A stretch of DNA of 18,529 nucleotides, from assembly GCA_000431135.1 (NCBI GenBank), contig HF987762.1:1-18529 (forward strand), written 5' to 3'. Within the stretch, counting starts at the first letter, position 1. Each line of letters begins with the position of its first letter. Shown one piece after another: positions 1 through 7,264 of the stretch. Both the position numbers and the translations under genes were made by a program. The notes under the pieces are model-generated. The model was not told the DNA's origin. It did no database searches and was given only the letters and a program-made list of their open reading frames with translations. The DNA is from Clostridium sp. CAG:590. Lineage in GTDB: Bacteria; Bacillota; Clostridia; Lachnospirales; Lachnospiraceae.

Positions 1-120
1 CTACCTACCAGCTCTGGCACATCAAAGATGTGCGTTGCGTTTTTATCTTTGCTTTTATAATCAAGCCATATATATGGCACGATTAACTTAATTCAGTAAA
101 TCCCGATTTGTTTCTCTCAT
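1..120 (-). pseudogene. Possible fragment of a minus-strand gene cut by the window edge, with an apparent frameshift
   Basis: Just after the stop codon of the 123-446 gene, an ATG at 120-118 opens a short frame that stops at 90-88. A second minus-strand frame is open from 92 to the window edge and reads LIVPYIWLDYKSKDKNATHI followed by FDVPELVGR, which looks like protein. A single-base slip near 93-95 would join the two. It may be a decayed gene, the end of an unrelated frame, or chance; I do not recognise a family. Confidence 0.2.
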
Positions 121-122
121 AA

Positions 123-446
123 TCATGGTTTATAAAGATTGAAACCATGTTCTCTGTGATATGCCGGTCCTTGCGGTTTTAAGCCTGCCCAATCTCTATC
201 ACTTTTTACTTTATCAAATAGCCTTAATAAATTCTGAAACCTAATTCGGGTAACATCATCATATTTCGGGTTACAGAATTTTTGGCGCACAATTTCTCGT
301 TCTATTTCCCAATTTTTATCAGTTAGTTTTTTTATCCATTCTAAGCTGTATTTTGCGGGTTCTTTATTTGAAAGTCCTGCATATATGCCCAATGCGGTAA
401 CAGTCAAGCCACCTATGCCAAGGATAAATTTATTCACTTTTTCCAT
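123..446 (-). CDS. Small membrane-anchored protein of unknown function, 107 aa
   Basis: I do not recognise the family. The start at 446 is chosen over an upstream ATG at 476 because a textbook AAGGAGG lies 8 nt before it. The protein opens with a few polar residues (MEKVNK), then one hydrophobic segment at about residues 5-24 rich in Gly, Leu, Ile and Ala, fitting a single N-terminal membrane anchor. The remaining 80 or so residues are charged and mostly helical in composition, with many Lys, Arg, Asp and Trp, and would face the cytoplasm or the outside depending on topology. It runs opposite to the recombinase genes, so it belongs to a separate transcription unit, probably cargo of the element. 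It ends a few bases before another possible start on the same strand. Confidence 0.6.
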   Translation of the reverse strand: MEKVNKFILGIGGLTVTALGIYAGLSNKEPAKYSLEWIKKLTDKNWEIEREIVRQKFCNPKYDDVTRIRFQNLLRLFDKVKSDRDWAGLKPQGPAYHREHGFNLYKP

Positions 447-550
447 GAGAAATACCTCCTTGCTATTCGTCTGCAAATTTATTTTAACATAAAACAGAAA
501 AAGATTATAGTATCAAGAAATCATGGGTGTTCATTATATTAAGGTTCTAT

Positions 551-660
551 AACACCGCCATAATACCACAAAAAACTTGCAAAAACCGATATTGCTTTAC
601 AACACCACCGTGATACCGTGAAAAACTGAATAAAACCGACAACGAACCAGTCGTAATACC
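551..660. repeat. Imperfect direct repeats (iteron- or operator-like)
   Basis: Two copies of about 40 bp start at 551 and 601, exactly 50 bp apart. Both open AACACC, share an ATACC core (563-567 and 613-617) and end in AAAACCGA. A third, shorter copy at 645-660 again ends in GTAATACC. They lie between the divergent 123-446 gene and the XRE gene, so they could bind the repressor or a relaxosome or partition protein. No further function can be read from sequence alone. Confidence 0.45.
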
Positions 661-670
661 TTCGTCGGCT

Positions 671-808
671 ATGTTGACAGAGCAACTACAAATGCCTGTT
701 CAACCAATAGCTGACGGAGGTATCTTTGATTTTACGACATTTTGCAGGCGCACTTGTTTTTGCAACAAACAGCGAAAACAGGTGCGCTTTTTCTATATCT
801 GGGATTAA
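671..808 (+). CDS. Short open frame (45 aa), possible leader peptide or gene remnant
   Basis: An ATG at 671 opens a 45-codon frame that reads through the terminator hairpin at 749-792. There is no Shine-Dalgarno sequence before the ATG, and the last third is cysteine- and arginine-rich, as expected when a hairpin is translated. It may be the tail of a deleted gene, a leader peptide, or not translated at all. I list it because it is the only plus-strand coding option in this 400-bp gap. Confidence 0.12.
   Translation: MLTEQLQMPVQPIADGGIFDFTTFCRRTCFCNKQRKQVRFFYIWD
749..792 (+). terminator. Intrinsic terminator upstream of the XRE gene
   Basis: GCGCACTTGTTTT pairs with AAAACAGGTGCGC across a 14-nt loop, with one G-U pair, and is followed by a run of T. 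It ends a transcript coming from the left and isolates the repressor gene, or acts as an attenuator for it. Confidence 0.7.
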
Positions 809-835
809 GTCCCATTGCCGTTCTCCACCTTCGGC

Positions 836-866
836 ATCTTGAAACTTCATTCACAAATTTCAAGAT
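836..866. promoter_or_regulatory. Inverted repeat just before the XRE gene ribosome site
   Basis: ATCTTGAAA (836-844) and TTTCAAGAT (858-866) form a perfect 9-bp inverted repeat with a 13-bp centre, ending 4 bp before the GGAGG of the repressor gene. The position suits an autoregulatory operator for a dimeric XRE protein, or an RNA hairpin that affects translation. Which of the two is inference. Confidence 0.45.
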
Positions 867-881
867 TACGGAGGAAAGATT

Positions 882-1169
882 ATGTACTTTGACCCAATAG
901 AATCAGGAAAACGGATCAAGGCAATACGAGAAGCAAAAGGTATGACACAGATGGGATTTGCAGAGAAGCTGAATATATCCCGGTCGTACATGAACAAAAT
1001 TGAAAAAGGAACGAAAACGGCTTCGATTGATTTGTTGATAGAAATTGCAGTGTACGGTGGGGTGACTTTAGATTATCTCATTCTTGGACAAAGCCTTGCC
1101 GCTGTTCAGGTAAAAGAAAATATTCGGATGATGCGTGAAGCACTGAATGTTTTGGAGCAAAGTCTGTGA
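882..1169 (+). CDS. XRE-family (Cro/CI-like) transcriptional regulator, 95 aa
   Basis: The protein is a small single-domain DNA-binding regulator. Residues about 9-63 form an HTH_3 fold: KRIKAIREAKGMTQMGFAEK is the usual first helix pair, SRSYMNKIEKG the recognition helix with the conserved Ile-Glu-Lys-Gly turn, and the segment ending LDYLILG is the common C-terminal part of the domain. The last 25 residues are a short helical tail that could dimerise. The start has GGAGG 7 nt upstream. It sits between an inverted repeat and the tnpW-recombinase block, the normal place for the repressor that keeps an integrated element quiet. The stop codon is immediately followed by the GTGTG that opens the structured region downstream. 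Its target genes are inferred. Confidence 0.9.
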   Translation: MYFDPIESGKRIKAIREAKGMTQMGFAEKLNISRSYMNKIEKGTKTASIDLLIEIAVYGGVTLDYLILGQSLAAVQVKENIRMMREALNVLEQSL

Positions 1170-1697
1170 GTGTGTCCTGATAGTCAACAGGATGTGTTCT
1201 GATGGAACGTCGAAGATCAGAACCCCAAAAGGTACAATTTACTTGCAGCTAACGAAAGAAAGCTGATGAACCTTGATAACTGAACAAACCATTCATCAGG
1301 TACATTCCTGTTGTTGGTGGAAACATCAGCCACGTCTGCGGTACGCCACGATAAGCTCTCATAGAAACAGAGACACCTACATAATGAGAATCTGGTTGAT
1401 CTATGGAACTTGGAGCGAGAAATACCGGCAAGTAAATATCGTGTAGCTCACGGTACGGCGATGAAAGCAACAGGGACAATGATACTTCTGTCCAGCCACA
1501 GCCCTTCGTTATAGAAGGAACACGCAATGGGGGCAGCCCGGTGCGAACCACGGGGAGGTTAGATTCCTATGGAGCTGGTAAGCTGCCAGCCGCTTGATGA
1601 TTTCCTACTCCCAGGGGTGTTGAGGACAAATGTGGGAACAATAAAACGAAAGCATGGAAACTGATACAATGCTGATTTCATGCACTCGTCGATAAAA
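1170..1697 (+). ncRNA. Large structured RNA, probably the 5' part (domains I-III) of a group II intron without its reverse transcriptase
   Basis: No open frame here looks like protein, but the plus strand is full of stems: GTTCTGAT/ATCAGAAC (8 bp), TCCTG/CAGGA, CAGCT/AGCTG, CCTTC/GAAGG, TACCG/CGGTA, a long-range GGCAGC/GCTGCC, and GCATG-GAAA/TTTCATGC. It opens with GTGTG, matching the group II 5' end (GUGYG). Near the end GTGGGAACAATAAAACGAAAGC resembles domain III of group IIA introns such as Ll.LtrB, and the distance between the two (about 500 nt) fits. Neither a maturase frame nor a domain V (a 34-nt AGC/GNRA hairpin) follows, so as an intron it would be a dead 5' remnant. Seen: the structure and the 5' signature. 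Inferred: the family. The alternative is a different large ncRNA. Confidence 0.5.
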
Positions 1698-1703
1698 ACC
1701 ATG

Positions 1704-1741
1704 GGCAGATTTTGTTATGAGCAGAATCTGCCTATTCTTTT
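1704..1741 (+). terminator. Intrinsic terminator after the structured region
   Basis: GGCAGATTTTG (1704-1714) pairs with CAGAATCTGCC (1722-1732) over a 7-nt loop with one wobble pair, followed by TATTCTTTT. It would end a transcript running through the XRE gene and the structured RNA, and separate them from tnpW and the recombinases. Confidence 0.75.
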
Positions 1742-1809
1742 ACCGATGAGATTTCCTGAATAACAACGGTAAAAAATGGCAAGTATAAAAATGAAGGTGG
1801 TGATTGCAG

Positions 1810-2031
1810 ATGACAGACGAAAAAAAGCACACACCCGTTGACCAGCTGGTCGATATTCGTGATGTGAGAATTGACAGCTCTCTGCCGACAGAGGAAAGAA
1901 TCAAGTCCTTTGTTGAGCAGATTAAAGACCCGTATCAGTTTAAGGTAGGAAGCACCGTCGTCCGTGTGGCGTTTGCAAATACGCAGAACACGATTACCGA
2001 CAATTTTATCAACATGGTTGCTTCCATGTAA
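1810..2031 (+). CDS. tnpW: TnpW-like transposon-encoded small protein, 73 aa
   Basis: The C-terminal half (about residues 43-72) carries the pattern KVGSTVVRVAFANT followed by a helix ITDNFINMV, which matches the short TnpW family carried by Tn4451-type and related Firmicute elements next to large serine recombinases. TnpW has no established biochemical role; a DNA-binding accessory or directionality function is possible but unproven. The N-terminal half is polar with an amphipathic helix (EERIKSFVEQIKDPYQF). I chose the ATG at 1810 because AAGGTGG lies 9 nt before it; a TTG at 1804 would add two residues. It is placed after one terminator and before the long hairpin at 2072-2140, so its level may be set separately from the recombinases. 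Confidence 0.6.
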   Translation: MTDEKKHTPVDQLVDIRDVRIDSSLPTEERIKSFVEQIKDPYQFKVGSTVVRVAFANTQNTITDNFINMVASM

Positions 2032-2071
2032 CAGTTTTTCTGGTTGAAATTGGCACAAAGAAATTGCGGCG

Positions 2072-2143
2072 ACAAACTGGAGTTATGCTGAGGACTATGG
2101 TAGCATGGTCTTGGACAAAATCAGCGAAACTCCGGTTTGTTTT
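2072..2143 (+). terminator. Nested hairpin between tnpW and the recombinases (terminator or attenuator)
   Basis: Three stems nest: ACAAACTGGAGTT (2072-2084) with AACTCCGGTTTGT (2128-2140), GCTGA (2087-2091) with TCAGC (2121-2125), and GACTATG (2093-2099) with CATGGTC (2104-2110) around a GTAG loop. A short T run follows. The structure ends about 25 nt before the ribosome site of the first recombinase, a good place for a premature terminator or a leader that holds down recombinase expression. Confidence 0.6.
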
Positions 2144-2178
2144 GGCTTCTGGCGAAAATCAAAAAGGAGTGGCGTATT

Positions 2179-3822
2179 ATGCAAAGAATTTTAGATAACA
2201 ATTATCTTGCTGCCATCTACCTGCGACTTTCAAAGGAAGATGGTGATCTCTCGACTGTGGGAGGAAAAACCGAAAGTAACAGTATTGCCAATCAGCGAAA
2301 ACTGATTGAAGAATTTCTGAAGGAGCATCCTGAAATTACTTTTGTTCAGGAATTTTGCGATGACGGATTTACCGGGACGAATTTTGACAGACCGGATTTC
2401 CAGAAGATGATGGAAAAAATTAAGCAGAGAGAAATTAACTGTATCATTGTAAAAGACCTCAGCCGTTTCGGACGAGATTACATTGAGAGTGGTCGGTATC
2501 TGGAAAAGATTTTCCCACATCTGGGGGTTCGCTTCATCGCTATCAATGATAATTATGATTCTGCTCAGAAAGAACAAGCTGGAAATGAAATCATTCTCCC
2601 GTTCAAGAACCTGATTAACGATTCTTATGCGAGAGATATTTCCATTAAGGTTCGCTCTAACCTGGACATAAAACGGAGAAACGGCGAATTTGTCGGTACT
2701 CATGTGGTCTATGGTTATCAGCGTTCCGAGGAAGATAAGCATCGTCTGAAAATTGACGAAACTGCCGCTACGGTAGTTCAGCGCATTTTTCAGATGAAGG
2801 TAGACGGAAGAAGTCCTGGACAGATTGCAAAACAGCTCAATGAGGAAGGTGTACCGTCTCCGTTGGAATATAAACGGCTCTGTGGTGCGAAGCTGAAAAC
2901 CTGCTTTAAGCAGCAGGCAAAATCAAAATGGAGCCATGTAGCAGTTTACCGGATTTTGCAGGATGAAATGTATATCGGTACACTGGTTCAGGGAAAATCT
3001 ACTTCTCCAAACTATAAGGTCAAGACCCGTAAGCTCAAAGATAAGGAAGAATGGATGCGGACGGAAAACGCTCACGAAGCAATTATTCCTCCGGGAACTT
3101 TTGATCTGGTTCAGAAGCTGTTGCAGGAAGATACACGAAGCACAAAGGAAGGCGATACAGTCGCTCTGTTCTCCGGTAAAATTTTCTGTGCCGAGTGCCA
3201 TAACACAATGGCAAGAAAGCGGTCTGTTATTTCTGGCAGAGAATATGTTTACTATGTTTGCCAGGATTCCAAATGCAAGTTGAGAATAAAAGAACAGCTT
3301 GTTTATGATGCAGTGCTTGCTGTAATTCAGTCACAGGTTGCTATGGCACTGGACATGGAACGGGCATTGAAGCAGTTGGATGATGTTTCCTGGGAACGTC
3401 GGGAATTGGAACGGATTTCATCCAGCATTGCTCGTCAGGAAGAAGTCATTGCTCATAATAATCAAATGAAAGCGATGATTTACGAGGACTTCAAGAATGA
3501 GATTATTCTTATTGAGGACTATCGAATTTTCAAAGCGGAATTTGATAAAAATATCAGTGAAGCAAAAGAAACGATTGCTCGATTGGTTGGCAATCGCAAT
3601 AAAGTAAAAAATGGACTGACTGGTCAGCAAAGCTGGTTGTCGCAGTTCCATCAATATAAAAATATTCAGGCACTGACCCGCCGGGTGATTGTTTACTTCA
3701 TCGAAAGGGTTGAGATTACTGCTGAGAAGGAAGTGGTGGTAACACTTAGCCACTCCGATCAGTTTAAGGCAATCGCAGAGTTTCTGGGCGATTATCATAT
3801 TGCATCGAAGGAGGTGGGATAA
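2179..3822 (+). CDS. Large serine recombinase 1 of the triplet, 547 aa
   Basis: The protein is a site-specific DNA recombinase of the large serine (resolvase/invertase-like) class that cuts and joins the element ends with the target. The resolvase domain covers about residues 10-155, with nucleophile Ser18 in YLRLS and the active-site segment VKDLSRFGRD at 91-100. A Recombinase domain follows at about 172-290, then a zinc-ribbon (Cys337, Cys340, Cys361, Cys366) and a helical coiled-coil tail. Length is like TndX of Tn5397. I start at 2179 because AAAAAGGAG lies 9 nt upstream; an ATG at 2137 overlaps the hairpin and lacks a ribosome site. The stop codon touches the start codon of recombinase 2, and the last codons (Lys-Glu-Val-Gly) contain its Shine-Dalgarno. 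All catalytic residues look intact. Confidence 0.93.
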   Translation: MQRILDNNYLAAIYLRLSKEDGDLSTVGGKTESNSIANQRKLIEEFLKEHPEITFVQEFCDDGFTGTNFDRPDFQKMMEKIKQREINCIIVKDLSRFGRDYIESGRYLEKIFPHLGVRFIAINDNYDSAQKEQAGNEIILPFKNLINDSYARDISIKVRSNLDIKRRNGEFVGTHVVYGYQRSEEDKHRLKIDETAATVVQRIFQMKVDGRSPGQIAKQLNEEGVPSPLEYKRLCGAKLKTCFKQQAKSKWSHVAVYRILQDEMYIGTLVQGKSTSPNYKVKTRKLKDKEEWMRTENAHEAIIPPGTFDLVQKLLQEDTRSTKEGDTVALFSGKIFCAECHNTMARKRSVISGREYVYYVCQDSKCKLRIKEQLVYDAVLAVIQSQVAMALDMERALKQLDDVSWERRELERISSSIARQEEVIAHNNQMKAMIYEDFKNEIILIEDYRIFKAEFDKNISEAKETIARLVGNRNKVKNGLTGQQSWLSQFHQYKNIQALTRRVIVYFIERVEITAEKEVVVTLSHSDQFKAIAEFLGDYHIASKEVG

Positions 3823-5544
3823 ATGGCACGAGTATCACGAAAGAACCGGGCAGAAGAAAAGCTGTTACCGGAGATTCAAGAAACAACGATTCCGTCTGGA
3901 ATAATAGTTTACAAGACTGCTATTTATGCAAGACTTTCCCGTGAAGATAATCTGAGCGATTCAGATTCCATTGATAATCAGATTGCTTTGATTCAGAACT
4001 ATATGGAAAGTCGCCCTTATCTTCAATATGCGAAAACATATACAGATAACGGCTTTACAGGAACAGACTTTGACCGTCCAGGCTGGCAGAACCTTCTGGA
4101 AGATGCTAAAAGCGGAAAGATTAACTGCATTATTGTAAAAGACCTTTCCCGTCTTGGCAGAAACTATATCGAAACTGGTGAGTTCCTTGAAAAAATCTGT
4201 CCGTTCTTCGGCATCCGCTTTATCGCTGTTATTGATAACTTCGATACAGAAACAGCTGAATCTACGGCACAGCTATCCGTGTCATTGTCCAATATTGTCA
4301 ATGACTATTATGCAAAAGATATTTCTCGTAAGGTTTCTACTGCATTAAGGAATAAGATGGAGCATGGCGAGTATATTGGCAGTTGGGAAAAATATGGCTA
4401 TGTAAAGTCAGCGGAAAACAAAAATCAGCTGATTGTCAATCCAGAAACAGCCACGGTGGTTCAGATGATTTATCAGTGGCGTAGCGAAGGTATGAGCTAC
4501 ATGGGAATCAATAAAAAGCTCAATGACCTTGAAATCCCTTCGCCGGGACAGTATAAAGCTGACCGTGGAATTGTGACAAACAATAATCAGAAAGGCAGAA
4601 AAATTCTTTGGAATAAGCATATAATAACAGACATTCTGAAGGATATTACTTATCTGGGACATTTGGCACAGCGGAAAACGACGCAGTGTCTGTATGCCGG
4701 ACTGCCTATGAATCGAGCTGAGGAAAGTGATTGGATTGTAGCCCGAAATACTCATGAACCGATTATCGAGCAGAGTTTGTTCGATAGGGTTCAGGAAATC
4801 AATCAGAAGGCAGCTCAAAAATCGAAAGCTACCTATGGAAAGTACGATCATTTGCCGAAAGCGGTAAATATCTATGGAAAGAAGTTTATCTGTGCAGATT
4901 GTGGTGCAGTGATAAAACAGGTTCGTTCTTTCAGTACCAAGAAGGACAAAGTGTATTTTACATTCAAATGCCCAACGTATCAGGAGCATGGCGACAGAGC
5001 TTGCAATGCGAAAAGGATTCGGAAAGCGGATTTGGATGCAGTGGTATTGGAAAGTATCAAAGCACAGCTGGCATTGTTTGTAGATATAGATGCAACGCTG
5101 AAACAGCTTCTAAAAGCAAAGAAAGCGGTGCTTTCGGATAACAGTCATGCCAAAGAGGTTCGAGCCTTGAACGTAGAATTGACAAAAAAGAAAACATTGT
5201 TTAGTGGTCTGTATCAGGACTTTCGTGAAGGGATTCTGACGCAGGATGATTACGCAAGTACCCGTGAAATTCTTGTACGGGATATTGAAAGACTGGAAAA
5301 ACAGTTATCTGAATTGAGTGCTGTGAAAAAAGAAAATACGATGCAGACACAGGCAGAAAAGAAACTGGCTTCTCTGGTGAAGAAATATTCTAATGCAACG
5401 GAAGTTACGCAGGAACTGGCAGATGCTATGATTGAATCCATGCAGCTGCATAAGGACAATTCGGTAAGCATTACTTTCCGGTATATGGATGAATTTAAGG
5501 CAATTACGGAATCTATTGAAGCACTCAGAAAGGAGGTGGCATAG
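3823..5544 (+). CDS. Large serine recombinase 2 of the triplet, 573 aa
   Basis: This is the second intact member of the triplet and the longest, with about 30 extra N-terminal residues before the first strand. The nucleophile is Ser39 in YARLS, and the active-site segment VKDLSRLGRN is at 105-114. The Recombinase domain spans about 185-320. The zinc-ribbon uses Cys357, Cys360, Cys383 and Cys394, with a wider second pair than in recombinase 1. A long Lys/Glu-rich coiled coil fills about 425-525. Its start codon follows the previous stop with no gap, so translation is coupled. The protein ends Lys-Glu-Val-Ala over the AAAGGAGGTGG that serves the next gene. The three paralogues are clearly diverged from each other, so the triplet is not a recent duplication. 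Whether all three are needed for recombination cannot be read from sequence. Confidence 0.93.
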   Translation: MARVSRKNRAEEKLLPEIQETTIPSGIIVYKTAIYARLSREDNLSDSDSIDNQIALIQNYMESRPYLQYAKTYTDNGFTGTDFDRPGWQNLLEDAKSGKINCIIVKDLSRLGRNYIETGEFLEKICPFFGIRFIAVIDNFDTETAESTAQLSVSLSNIVNDYYAKDISRKVSTALRNKMEHGEYIGSWEKYGYVKSAENKNQLIVNPETATVVQMIYQWRSEGMSYMGINKKLNDLEIPSPGQYKADRGIVTNNNQKGRKILWNKHIITDILKDITYLGHLAQRKTTQCLYAGLPMNRAEESDWIVARNTHEPIIEQSLFDRVQEINQKAAQKSKATYGKYDHLPKAVNIYGKKFICADCGAVIKQVRSFSTKKDKVYFTFKCPTYQEHGDRACNAKRIRKADLDAVVLESIKAQLALFVDIDATLKQLLKAKKAVLSDNSHAKEVRALNVELTKKKTLFSGLYQDFREGILTQDDYASTREILVRDIERLEKQLSELSAVKKENTMQTQAEKKLASLVKKYSNATEVTQELADAMIESMQLHKDNSVSITFRYMDEFKAITESIEALRKEVA

Positions 5545-5545
5545 G

Positions 5546-7096
5546 ATGATGAACTGTGTAGCGATTTATCTTCGACTTTCGCAGGAGGATGTGGATAAGA
5601 GGACAAATCAGGCGAAAGATGACAGTAACAGTATTGTGGCACAAAGACAGCTGATATTGCGGTATCTGGACAGTGAGCCATCCCTTGCGTCGCTTCCTCG
5701 GATTGAATTTTGTGATGACGGTTTTTCAGGTACAAATTTCTCCCGACCGGACTTTCAGCGAATGATTGATCTGATTCGGGCAGGTGAAATCAGTACCGTG
5801 GTAGTGAAAGACCTCTCTCGTTTCGGTCGAGACTATCTGGAGGTTGGTGATTATCTGGAGCATATTTTCCCATTCTTGGGTATTCGGATGATCTCCATCA
5901 ACGACCACTATGACAGCAACAAATATACCGGAAGTACACCGGGCATGGATGTGGCGTTTCAGAATCTGATTTACGATTATTACAGTAAAGACCTTTCCAA
6001 GAAGGTTAAGACCGGAATGAGGGTGAAACAGCGTCAGGGTGGCTATGTTTCTTGCTGTCTGTATGGCTACAAGGTCAAAGAAAAGCACAAGATGGTGATT
6101 GATCCGGAGACAGCTCCGATTGTCCGTAGAATCTTTATGGATGTGATTGCTGGCAAATCTACAAGTCAGGTTGCCAGAGAGCTGAATGCAGAAGGGATTC
6201 CGACACCTTTGATGTATAAAAACATTCAGAGAAAAGGAGCTGGGAATTGCAAACCGGTATGGACACACCAGAGAATTATTGACACCATCCGTAATCTGAA
6301 ATATACTGGCTGCATGGTGAACCACACCAGAGAAAGCCGGAAAATCCGAGATAAAGCAGGAAGGCGTGTGCCGCAGGAAGAATGGTATATCCATGAAAAT
6401 ACTCATGAAGCGATTGTGAGTAAGGAAGAATTTGAAGCAGCAGGAAATGCACTGCGGAAGGTTCGCCCATATAAAAAGAAAGAAAACATGGATAGCTTTC
6501 CTCTTTATTGTACTCATTGCGGTCGAAAATTACAGCGTACATTCGGTTTAGATGACCATTTCTATTGTGCAACACCATATTGGTCAGAACAGGAAACAGC
6601 TTGCATGGCAGTCCGTTGGGACAGAACAAAGCTGGAAGAAGTTCTTTTGGAAACACTGAAAGCACAGCTTTCAGTGATGGAGGTCGAAGCCAGAAAAAAG
6701 AAAAAGGACATTGAAAAAGACAGTACACGTTTCAGATCACAGTTAAAGATGCTGAATGCGGAACTAAAACAGAGTGATGCACAGCGGATACAAAGCTACA
6801 TGAACTTTAAGGCAGGAACAATCAGCCGGGAAGAATTTCTTGCTGGTAGAGCTGAAAGAGATAGCCGACAAGCAGAACTGAAAGCAAATATTGCTGCTGT
6901 GGAAGCACGGTATGAAGATTGCATCCGGGCAGAGAATGAGAGAAAAAAGGAGCAGGCTACAACTTCAAAAGCTGGTTCTCTGGATGATGAAGCATTGAAG
7001 AAAGTGCTTTATGATGCGATTGAAAAAGTAAATATCACAGACGGAGAACATATTGAAATTCTCTGGAAGTTCAATGATTTGTTTGAAGCTGTGTGA
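5546..7096 (+). CDS. Large serine recombinase 3 of the triplet, 516 aa
   Basis: This is the third intact serine recombinase and the one nearest the attachment site. Ser12 in YLRLS is the nucleophile, VKDLSRFGRD lies at 87-96, the Recombinase domain covers about 160-285, and the zinc-ribbon uses Cys322, Cys325, Cys341 and Cys353. A charged coiled coil runs from about residue 375 to 475. The start is taken at 5546 (a second ATG follows directly at 5549) because GGAGGT, inside the end of recombinase 2, lies 8 nt before it; an upstream in-frame ATG at 5489 would overlap the previous gene by 56 bp and has no ribosome site. The gene starts one base after the preceding stop codon. It is followed by a terminator and then by the element-spoVT junction. 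Confidence 0.93.
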   Translation: MMNCVAIYLRLSQEDVDKRTNQAKDDSNSIVAQRQLILRYLDSEPSLASLPRIEFCDDGFSGTNFSRPDFQRMIDLIRAGEISTVVVKDLSRFGRDYLEVGDYLEHIFPFLGIRMISINDHYDSNKYTGSTPGMDVAFQNLIYDYYSKDLSKKVKTGMRVKQRQGGYVSCCLYGYKVKEKHKMVIDPETAPIVRRIFMDVIAGKSTSQVARELNAEGIPTPLMYKNIQRKGAGNCKPVWTHQRIIDTIRNLKYTGCMVNHTRESRKIRDKAGRRVPQEEWYIHENTHEAIVSKEEFEAAGNALRKVRPYKKKENMDSFPLYCTHCGRKLQRTFGLDDHFYCATPYWSEQETACMAVRWDRTKLEEVLLETLKAQLSVMEVEARKKKKDIEKDSTRFRSQLKMLNAELKQSDAQRIQSYMNFKAGTISREEFLAGRAERDSRQAELKANIAAVEARYEDCIRAENERKKEQATTSKAGSLDDEALKKVLYDAIEKVNITDGEHIEILWKFNDLFEAV

Positions 7097-7103
7097 ATGG
7101 CAG

Positions 7104-7131
7104 AGCCAGCAATGTGCTGGCTTTTCTGCTT
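7104..7131 (+). terminator. Terminator of the recombinase operon
   Basis: AGCCAGCA and TGCTGGCT form a perfect 8-bp stem with a 3-nt loop, followed by TTTCTGCTT, starting 8 bp after the stop codon of the third recombinase. It limits read-through from the recombinases into spoVT. Confidence 0.85.
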
Positions 7132-7264
7132 GAAATTTATGTAACTCGACAGAATTTGACTTATTATATCACAATGGGTAAGCCGTACTTTTCGTTCTCG
7201 GAAATCCAAAGAATCCAGTGTTTATGCGGGTTTCTGGGGACGGAAATTTATTTTTTGACTTTGA

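Noticed and set aside
551..660. CRISPR array
   Set aside because: There are only two to three imperfect copies, the copies are about as long as the period, and no distinct spacers are seen.
1249..1551. Minus-strand 100-codon frame
   Set aside because: It lies in the structured RNA region, has unusual composition and no ribosome site; the stems on the plus strand explain the sequence better.
2040..2160. Group II intron domain V/VI in the nested hairpin
   Set aside because: There is no AGC triad and no GNRA-capped 34-nt helix; the loop is GTAG and the stem layout differs.
2230..2742. Minus-strand frames opposite the recombinases (also 4408-4989 and 5726-6517)
   Set aside because: They are shadows: they sit on the conserved catalytic domains of the recombinases and have no ribosome sites.
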